Shown here in pieces: positions 58,232 through 64,000 of a stretch of DNA of 64,000 bases. A model generated the notes under the pieces. The model ran no database searches. It was given only the letters and a program-made list of their open reading frames with translations, and was not told the DNA's origin. This DNA comes from an uncultured Solirubrobacterales bacterium (GTDB taxonomy: Bacteria; Actinomycetota; Thermoleophilia; Solirubrobacterales; 70-9), in NCBI GenBank assembly GCA_903939845.1, contig CAJAIJ010000050.1, positions 1 through 64,000 of the forward strand. The letters run 5' to 3'. The translations under genes and the position numbers were made by a program. The stretch's first letter is position 1, and the number at the start of each line of letters is the position of its first letter.

Positions 58232-59650
58232 ATGGCCGGATACTCACCTCTCACCGACTCCGACCGCGAGGCGATGCTCGGGGCCCTGGGTCTCGATTCC
58301 GTCGATCAGCTGTTCGAGACCGTGCCCGAGCAGGTCAGGCTCGACCGGCCGCTCGACCTCGCCCCGGGAGCGCCGGAGAACGAGGTCTTCGATCGGATGT
58401 CGGAGCTCGCCTCCCGCAACCGTGACCCCGAGGCCGACCCGTGCTTCCTCGGGGCAGGCATGTACGACCACTACGTGCCTGCGATCGTCGACGCAATCAC
58501 TTCGCGCTCGGAGTTCCTCACCCCGTACACCCCCTATCAGCCCGAGGTTTCCCAAGGTGGCCTCCAGGTCATGTTCGAGTTCCAGACCGCGATGTCGGAG
58601 CTGACCGGTCTCCCGGTCTCCAACGCCGGGCTATACGAAGGAGCATCGGCCGCGGCCGCAGCGGCCTACATGGCCATCGGGGCGACCGGGCGCCATCGAC
58701 TGATCGTCTCACGAGGCCTTCATCCCCATGCCAGAGAGGCTCTCGCCACCCATGCCGTCGGTTTCGGGTGTGAGATCGAGGAAGTAGGGCTGGCCGGGGG
58801 GCTGACCGACCCGGACGACCTCGCAAGGGCCCTCGACGACGAGACCGCCGTGGTGTTCCTCCAGAACCCGAACTTCCTCGGATCGGTCGAGGATCTGGCC
58901 GGGCTCTCCGAAGTGGCCCACGCAAGGGGGGCCCTCGTTGCGGCCTCGGTCGACCCGGTGACCCTGGGGATTCTGGAGTCACCGGGAAAGTGCGGGGTCG
59001 ATATCGCCTTCGGAGAAGGACAGGCACTCGGCAATCGACTCGACTTCGGCGGCCCGTCCTTCGCCTTCTTCTGTGCCGGCGAGGAACATCTGAGACGGAT
59101 GCCAGGGAGGATCGCGGGCGAGACCACAGACGTAGACGGTCGTCGGGGGTTCGTCCTCGCCCTCCAGACCCGAGAGCAGCACATTCGGAGGGAGAAGGCC
59201 ACCTCGAACATCTGCACCTCGCAGGCCCTCAACGCTCTGGCCGGCATGATCCACCTCGCCTGGCTCGGAAAGCAGGGCCTGGTCGAACTCGGCGCCCTGC
59301 TGGCACGAAGGACGGCCTTCGCACGGGACCAGATCAGCGCGATCGAGGGCTTCGAGCCGCTCCACGACGCTCCCGTGGTGCGTGAGTTCGCGGTCAGGTC
59401 CACGGCCGTCCCGGTCGAGATGCTGAGGGTCGGGGGCGATCAGGCCGGCAGGCCGCTGGCGGTCTATCCCCTCGCTCGGGATCTGCCCGAGTTCGGTGAT
59501 TCCTTCCTGGTCGCGATCACGGAGCAGCGCTCGATCGACGACATCCACTGGCTCGTCGACTCGCTTCGTGAGTCCGCATCTGGTGCACGACCTTCGTTCA
59601 ACGGCAACCGGATCGGAACCACCGATGCCGAACCGAGGAAGGCAGCCTGA
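58232..59650 (+). CDS. gcvPA: Glycine dehydrogenase (decarboxylating) subunit 1
   Basis: A 472-residue subunit from ATG 58232 of the two-chain P protein. Family motifs: FLGAGMYDHYVPAIVDAITSRSEFLTPYTPYQPEVSQGGLQVMFEFQTAMSELTGLPVSNAGLYEGASAAAAAAYMA, GEGQALGNRLDFGGPSFAFF and REQHIRREKATSNICTSQALNAL. With subunit 2 it decarboxylates glycine and loads the H protein. It lacks the PLP lysine, which lies in subunit 2, as expected. Confidence 0.97.
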   Translation: MAGYSPLTDSDREAMLGALGLDSVDQLFETVPEQVRLDRPLDLAPGAPENEVFDRMSELASRNRDPEADPCFLGAGMYDHYVPAIVDAITSRSEFLTPYTPYQPEVSQGGLQVMFEFQTAMSELTGLPVSNAGLYEGASAAAAAAYMAIGATGRHRLIVSRGLHPHAREALATHAVGFGCEIEEVGLAGGLTDPDDLARALDDETAVVFLQNPNFLGSVEDLAGLSEVAHARGALVAASVDPVTLGILESPGKCGVDIAFGEGQALGNRLDFGGPSFAFFCAGEEHLRRMPGRIAGETTDVDGRRGFVLALQTREQHIRREKATSNICTSQALNALAGMIHLAWLGKQGLVELGALLARRTAFARDQISAIEGFEPLHDAPVVREFAVRSTAVPVEMLRVGGDQAGRPLAVYPLARDLPEFGDSFLVAITEQRSIDDIHWLVDSLRESASGARPSFNGNRIGTTDAEPRKAA

Positions 59651-61197
59651 TGACCGAAGGATCTGAGGTCGTTCCGGGAACGACGCCGGAGACGGCGCTC
59701 GAGACGCCGCAGCAGGCCGACAGGGCCCGGACGATCTTCGAGAAGTCCGTACCTGGACGGCGGGCGGCCAGGCTCGCAGAGGCAGGCATCGAGGAACGGC
59801 CCCTCGACGAACTGATTCCGGCCGATCTTCTGAGAGATGAGCCCCCCGGACTGCCCGAGGTCTCCGAGCCCGAGATCGTCCGCCACTACAACCGTCTTTC
59901 ACGCCGGAACTTCGACCTCGACACCGGCTTCTACCCGCTCGGGTCTTGCACGATGAAGTACAACCCCCGGCTCAACGAGCGGGTCGCGGCCCTCCCGTCG
60001 TTCTCCCGCCTCCATCCCGCGACCAATCCCGAGGATGCCCAGGGTGCTCTCGAGTTGATGTTCCTTCTCCAGGAGGCGCTGTCCGAGATCTGCGGGCTTC
60101 CGCATGTGAGCCTTCAGCCTTCGGCCGGCTCTCAGGGTGAGCTGGCCGGGTTGCTCCTGACCAGAGCCTGGCAGGCCGACAAGGGCAGGAACCCGACCAA
60201 GGTCCTGACTCCGGACACGGCTCATGGGACAAATCCGGCCTCGGTCGCGATGGCCGGCTACGAAGCGGTCAAGGTCGCCACGAATCCCTCGGGAGGCGTC
60301 GATCTCGACGACCTGAGGTCCAAGCTCGATGGCGACGTGGCCTGCTTGATGTTGACCAACCCGAACACGCTCGGTCTGTTCGATCCGAACATCTCCGAGA
60401 TCGCCGGGCTCGTTCACGACGAGGGCGGGCTCCTCTATTACGACGGAGCCAACCTGAACGCGATCATGGGTCTTGCGAGGCCAGGGGACATGGGGTTCGA
60501 CATCGTCCACGTCAATCTCCACAAGTCTTTTTCACAGCCCCACGGAGGCGGCGGGCCTGGCGCGGGACCGATTGCGGTTTCCGAGACTGTCGAGCCCTTC
60601 CTGCCCAGACCCCAGGTCGTCCGTCGGCCCGGATCGGCCGGAGTCCCCGAGTTCGACCTCGACTTCGACCGTCCGAAGTCGATCGGCCGGATGCGTGGAT
60701 TCCAGGGGAACTTCGGTGTGTTCGTCAGGTCGTTCGCGTACATCCTCAGTCTCGGTGGCGACGGACTCCGGGAGGCCTCGGAGGGCGCAGTCCTCAACGC
60801 CAACTACCTCAGGAAGAGACTCTCGGAAGGGCGGGCCGGCCGCTACCTCCCGATCGGGTTCGATCAGCCCTGCATGCATGAGTTCGTCCTGTCCGGCGGA
60901 CCGATGAAGAAGGAACTCGGACTCAAGACTCTGGATCTGGCCAAGCGGATCCTCGACTTCGGCTTCCATCCTCCCACCGTGTACTTCCCGCAGCTGGTCG
61001 AGGAGGCCCTGATGATCGAACCGGTCGAGACCGAGTCACGCGAGACGCTCGACTCGTTCGCCGATGCGATCGAGCAGATCCTGGAGGAGGCCGAGCGGGA
61101 TCCCGAGATCGCGATGGGCGCCCCTTACACGACTCCCGTGAGGCGTCTCGACGAAGTCGGTGCCACCCGGAATCCGGTTCTTCGGGAAGCCGCCTGA
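59650..61197 (+). CDS. gcvPB: Glycine dehydrogenase (decarboxylating) subunit 2
   Basis: A 515-residue PLP-binding subunit from ATG 59650 (TGATGA junction). The Schiff-base lysine is in VHVNLHKSFSQPHGGGGPGAGPI. Other motifs: NFDLDTGFYPLGSCTMKYNPRLNERVA, SLQPSAGSQGELAGLLL, PDTAHGTNPASVAMAGY, LMLTNPNTLGLFD and YDGANLNAIMG. An N-terminal extension of about 40 residues (EGSEVVPGTTPETALETP) makes it slightly longer than usual. No gcvL or lipoate genes follow. Confidence 0.97.
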   Translation: MTEGSEVVPGTTPETALETPQQADRARTIFEKSVPGRRAARLAEAGIEERPLDELIPADLLRDEPPGLPEVSEPEIVRHYNRLSRRNFDLDTGFYPLGSCTMKYNPRLNERVAALPSFSRLHPATNPEDAQGALELMFLLQEALSEICGLPHVSLQPSAGSQGELAGLLLTRAWQADKGRNPTKVLTPDTAHGTNPASVAMAGYEAVKVATNPSGGVDLDDLRSKLDGDVACLMLTNPNTLGLFDPNISEIAGLVHDEGGLLYYDGANLNAIMGLARPGDMGFDIVHVNLHKSFSQPHGGGGPGAGPIAVSETVEPFLPRPQVVRRPGSAGVPEFDLDFDRPKSIGRMRGFQGNFGVFVRSFAYILSLGGDGLREASEGAVLNANYLRKRLSEGRAGRYLPIGFDQPCMHEFVLSGGPMKKELGLKTLDLAKRILDFGFHPPTVYFPQLVEEALMIEPVETESRETLDSFADAIEQILEEAERDPEIAMGAPYTTPVRRLDEVGATRNPVLREAA

Positions 61198-61206
61198 GGG
61201 CTTCCA

Positions 61207-61238
61207 CCGGGCCGCTCGTGGGTGGTACGCCGGCCCGG
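61207..61238 (+). terminator. Hairpin after gcvPB
   Basis: CCGGGCCG (61207-61214) pairs perfectly with CGGCCCGG (61231-61238) around a 16-base loop. No T-run follows immediately, so termination is plausible rather than sure. A TAGATT (61248-61253) beyond it may be the -10 of the next gene. Confidence 0.45.
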
Positions 61239-61298
61239 GTTCACGTGTAGATTTGCCTTTCCGCCGCCACGAAAGCCGAACCGACAAGGGGTAGATAG

Positions 61299-62462
61299 AT
61301 GACGACCGCCACGACTACAGAGGGTCAGTATTCGCTCAACCAGGAGCAGCGCGACTTCCTCGAGGTGATCCGACAGATGGTGGTCGAGAAGGTCGCCCCT
61401 CGGGCGGCCGAAATCGACGAGACCGGAGAGTTTCCCGAGGACATCAGGCAGCTCTTCGCCGAGCACGACATCTTCGGTCTCCCGTTCGAGCAGAAATATG
61501 GCGGAACCGGCACCGGGGAGCTGATGCTCTGTCTCGCCATCGAGGAGATATCGAAGGCCTGCGCTTCCTCGGGAGTGATGCTCGCCGCCCAGGATCTCTC
61601 CTCGCTCCCGATCAGGCTTTACGGCTCCGACGACCTCAAGGACCGCCTGTTGCCCGAGATGGCGGCCGGCCGGATCCTCGGTGCTTTCGCACTGTCCGAG
61701 CCGGAGGCCGGTTCGGACCCTGGCTCGATGCGGACCTCTGCGAAGAAGGTCGAGGGGGGATGGGTCCTCAACGGTGCAAAGAACTGGATCACCAACTCCG
61801 GCGTCGCCGACATCTACATCACGTTTGCGGTTTCGGATCACGACGTGAAGTTCTCTCAGGGGATTACGGCCTTCGCCGTCCGTGGCGATGCCGAGGGTTT
61901 CAGGATCGATTCGCTGGAGAAGAAGATGGGCATGAAGGGATCCCCGACCGGATCTCCGGTCTACGAAGATGTCTTCGTTCCTGATGAAGACGTGATCGGC
62001 GAGCCCGGCGAAGGCTTCAAGGTCGCTATGGCGACTCTCGACAGGTCGCGTCTTGGGATCGCGGCTCAGGCCGTGGGCATCGCCCAGGGGGCGACCGACT
62101 TCGCGGCGAACTACGCCAAGGAGAGGATCGCCTTCGGGAAGCCGATCAATCGCCTCCAGGGAATCCAGTTCAAGCTGGCCGACATGGAGACCCACACCGC
62201 CGCTGCCCGGGAGCTGCTCTACCGGGCCGCCTCCATGGCGGAGCAGGACGACCCCGGACTGGGCAAGTTCTCCGCGATGGCCAAGCTGTTTGCTTCCGAC
62301 GTGGCCATGGACGTGACGGTCGAGGCCGTCCAGGTCCTCGGCGGCTTCGGTTATGTCAAGGAGTATCCGGTCGAACGGATGATGCGGGATGCCAAGTTGA
62401 CCCAGATCTACGAAGGGACCAACGAGATCCAGCGGGTCGTAGTGGCGCGGACACTGGCCTGA
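61299..62462 (+). CDS. Acyl-CoA dehydrogenase
   Basis: A 387-residue FAD enzyme of short- or branched-chain acyl-CoA oxidation, from ATG 61299 with AAGGGG upstream. Motifs: FALSEPEAGSDPGSMRTSAKKVEGGWVLNGAKNWITNSGVADIYI, DRSRLGIAAQAVGIAQGATDFA, AFGKPINRLQGIQFKLADMET and the C-terminal DAKLTQIYEGTNEIQRVVVARTL, in which the Glu of YEGTNE is the usual catalytic base. The length and motifs fit the butyryl/isovaleryl-type subfamily, but chain-length preference cannot be set by eye. No electron-transfer flavoprotein or thiolase gene is adjacent. Confidence 0.93.
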   Translation: MTTATTTEGQYSLNQEQRDFLEVIRQMVVEKVAPRAAEIDETGEFPEDIRQLFAEHDIFGLPFEQKYGGTGTGELMLCLAIEEISKACASSGVMLAAQDLSSLPIRLYGSDDLKDRLLPEMAAGRILGAFALSEPEAGSDPGSMRTSAKKVEGGWVLNGAKNWITNSGVADIYITFAVSDHDVKFSQGITAFAVRGDAEGFRIDSLEKKMGMKGSPTGSPVYEDVFVPDEDVIGEPGEGFKVAMATLDRSRLGIAAQAVGIAQGATDFAANYAKERIAFGKPINRLQGIQFKLADMETHTAAARELLYRAASMAEQDDPGLGKFSAMAKLFASDVAMDVTVEAVQVLGGFGYVKEYPVERMMRDAKLTQIYEGTNEIQRVVVARTLA

Positions 62463-62476
62463 ACGGGAACGCGCGC

Positions 62477-63472
62477 TTGAGGATCTTTTCCGGAATCCAG
62501 CCCACCGGCGAGAAGCATCTCGGCAACTACATCGGTGCGATCAGGCAGTACGTCGAAGGCCAGGACCGTGCCGACCCGGCCATCTACTGCATAGTCGACC
62601 TGCACGCGATCACCGTTGCCTTCGATCCGGAAGAGCTCCGGAAGAGGCTGTACGACACGACCGCAATCCTGCTCGCCTCGGGCCTGGACCCCGAACGGTG
62701 CGTGCTGTTCAGGCAGTCGGACGTCCACGAACACACTGAACTGTGCTGGCTTTTGGCAGGCGTCTGTGCCCACGGCGACCTGAATCGAATGCACCAGTTC
62801 AAGGAGAAGTCCGAACGTCAGCGCGAACTGGTTTCAGCCGGGCTCTTCTTCTACCCGGTGCTTCAGGCAGCCGACGTGCTCGCCTATCGGGCTGACGAAG
62901 TCCCCGTGGGTGAAGACCAGCGTCAGCACATCGAGCTGATGAGAGAGATCGCTCGCCGCTTCAACGAGCGGTTCGGCGAGGTGCTGGTGGTGCCCGAGCA
63001 CAGGATCCCGGCTACCGGGGCCAAGGTGATGGACCTGCAGGAGCCCGAGCGGAAGATGTCGACCACCGTGGGGGCGGATTCCGGCCGGGTCTACCTGCTC
63101 GATGAGCCGGATGCGATCCGGTCCAAGTTCGGATCGGCCGTGACCGATTCCGGACGGGAAATTCTCCGGGCACCCGACAAGGCCGGCATCTCCAACATGA
63201 TCGGGATCCTCGCCGTCGCGACCGACAGGTCCGAGCAGGAGGTCGAGGCCGAGTTCGCAGAGGCCGGTTACGGCGATTTCAAGAAGGCCGTCGCCGAAGC
63301 CGTAGTCGAGTATCTGCGCCCGGTCAGGGAGGCCTACCCCGCGATACGGGAAGACGAGAAGAACCTGGAGCGGATCCTCGCAACCGGAGCCGGGCGGGCA
63401 CGGGAGATGGCATCCCAAACCCTCGGTGACGTCCGAGCCGCGATGGGGGTCGGTGTACCCCCTTCGGGGTGA
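62477..63472 (+). CDS. trpS: Tryptophanyl-tRNA synthetase
   Basis: A 331-residue class I synthetase from TTG 62477, 14 bases after the dehydrogenase gene. The HIGH-type motif is PTGEKHLGNYIGA (10-22) and the KMSKS-type loop reads ERKMSTTVG. Other features: YCIVDLHAIT, FRQSDVHEHTELCWLLAGVCAHGDLNRMHQFKEKS, and VPVGEDQRQHIELMREIARRFN. It charges tRNA-Trp. A hairpin with a CTTC loop (63451-63475) straddles the stop codon and may mark the transcript end. Confidence 0.96.
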   Translation: MRIFSGIQPTGEKHLGNYIGAIRQYVEGQDRADPAIYCIVDLHAITVAFDPEELRKRLYDTTAILLASGLDPERCVLFRQSDVHEHTELCWLLAGVCAHGDLNRMHQFKEKSERQRELVSAGLFFYPVLQAADVLAYRADEVPVGEDQRQHIELMREIARRFNERFGEVLVVPEHRIPATGAKVMDLQEPERKMSTTVGADSGRVYLLDEPDAIRSKFGSAVTDSGREILRAPDKAGISNMIGILAVATDRSEQEVEAEFAEAGYGDFKKAVAEAVVEYLRPVREAYPAIREDEKNLERILATGAGRAREMASQTLGDVRAAMGVGVPPSG

Positions 63473-63485
63473 CCGACCGCTCGAA

Positions 63486-63491
63486 TACTCT
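63486..63491 (+). promoter_or_regulatory. -10 element for a leaderless scpA transcript
   Basis: TACTCT is followed by six bases (GTTGCT) and then GTG 63498. The same hexamer serves as the likely -10 of the B12 operon. No clear -35 is seen. Confidence 0.5.
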
Positions 63492-63497
63492 GTTGCT

Positions 63498-64000
63498 GTG
63501 GCACTGAGGGCAGGACTTCTCGACCTCGACCTGGACCTCGACGTCTTCGTCGGACCCTTCGACCTGCTCCTGACCATCGTGCTGCGGGAGGAGGTCAGCC
63601 TGCTCGAGGTGGAGCTGGGGGAGATCGCGGCCGCCTATGTCGAGCGGCTGGAGGAGCAGGGCGAGATCGAGCTCGACGTGGCTACCGAGTTCCTGATCCT
63701 GATCGCCTCTCTGCTCGAGCTGAAGTCCCGTCTGATGCTCCCCGGAGCCGACGAAGACCTGGCTTCGATGGAGCCGGCCGAGGCGGTGGAGGAGCTGGTG
63801 TCCCGCATGCTCGAATATCGGCGCTACCGTGACGCTGCAGCGGTCCTCGATCAGATCTTCGCGAAGGAGAGGCCGTTCCTCTTCAGGTCCGCTCCACTGC
63901 CTCCGGAGCTACGGAGGGTCGCGGTCGAGAGTGCGACCAAGGTCTATGAGCCCGATTCGCTTGCGTCCGCGATCGGAGATCTGCTCACCCCTCCGGAACA
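63498..64000 (+). CDS. scpA: Segregation and condensation protein A (5' part)
   Basis: The frame opens at GTG 63498 and is still open at the window end, so 167 codons are seen. The sequence DVFVGPFDLLLTIVLREEVSLLEVELGEIAAAYVERLEEQGEIELDVATEFLILIASLLELKSRLMLPG is the kleisin ScpA N-terminus, with a following helical region (AVEELVSRMLEYRRYRDAAAVL). ScpA bridges SMC heads with ScpB to compact and segregate the chromosome. scpB would be expected just downstream. The C-terminal winged helix lies outside the window. Confidence 0.93.
   Translation, partial: MALRAGLLDLDLDLDVFVGPFDLLLTIVLREEVSLLEVELGEIAAAYVERLEEQGEIELDVATEFLILIASLLELKSRLMLPGADEDLASMEPAEAVEELVSRMLEYRRYRDAAAVLDQIFAKERPFLFRSAPLPPELRRVAVESATKVYEPDSLASAIGDLLTPPE

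Noticed and set aside
1-64000. CRISPR arrays, insertion sequences, integrases, prophage and long direct repeats
   Set aside because: None was seen on either strand; the gene content and base use are uniform and housekeeping-like.

Overview
The window is GC-rich, densely coding chromosomal DNA from an actinobacterium-like organism. I favour a deep-branching lineage such as Thermoleophilia/Solirubrobacterales; this is inference. The support is a six-gene mce operon, a complete division and cell-wall (dcw) cluster whose MurE carries the DNPR motif of meso-DAP ligases, a split-subunit glycine decarboxylase, and the near-universal use of 4-nt NTGA stop/start overlaps. No phage, IS element, CRISPR array or other mobile DNA was recognised.

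Layout. 0.4-1.3 kb: secreted M23 peptidase. 1.5-10.6 kb: six tandem MCE proteins with no YrbE permease or ATPase gene beside them, followed by two paralogous secreted proteins (10.8-13.5 kb). 13.6-16.4 kb: ArsR regulator, DUF2892 membrane protein and MMPL transporter. 16.5-16.75 kb: tRNA-Leu(CAG) and tRNA-Glu(CTC), transcribed divergently. 17.8-22.9 kb: two APC permeases with USP-like tails, a tiny membrane protein and two TrkA/RCK-type proteins, probably a potassium or cation uptake and sensing locus. 22.9-24.9 kb, minus strand: membrane protein, GH24 lysozyme, DedA protein. 25.05-31.44 kb: a cobalamin-riboswitch operon encoding two DUF4430 exported proteins, EcfT, a fused double ATPase EcfA, and an unusual EcfS fused to an extracellular alpha/alpha-barrel. 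31.4-35.6 kb: GlpD, a divergent Rho-like protein, an unknown protein and a DUF192 protein. 35.65-40.57 kb: response regulator, histidine kinase and four Tad/Flp pilus genes. 40.75-56.6 kb: dcw cluster mraZ-rsmH-ftsL-ftsI-murE-murF-mraY-murD-ftsW-murG-murC-murB-ftsQ-ftsZ. 56.7-61.2 kb: gcvT-gcvH-gcvPA-gcvPB. 61.3-64 kb: acyl-CoA dehydrogenase, trpS and the start of scpA.

The most striking system is the B12 operon. Animal transcobalamin and intrinsic factor consist of an alpha6/alpha6 barrel plus a small beta domain that together enclose B12. Here a barrel of that general type is tethered to the transporter's S subunit, and DUF4430 beta-domain proteins are encoded as separate exported partners, all behind a B12 riboswitch. 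I read this as a candidate split, transporter-anchored transcobalamin-like importer. Other notable points are a Rho paralogue whose Walker-A lysine, Q-loop and arginine finger all look lost, three genes that appear to start with CTG inside CTGA overlaps, a recurring -10 element exactly six bases before a start codon that suggests leaderless mRNAs, and a well-formed MraZ operator overlapping the dcw promoter.
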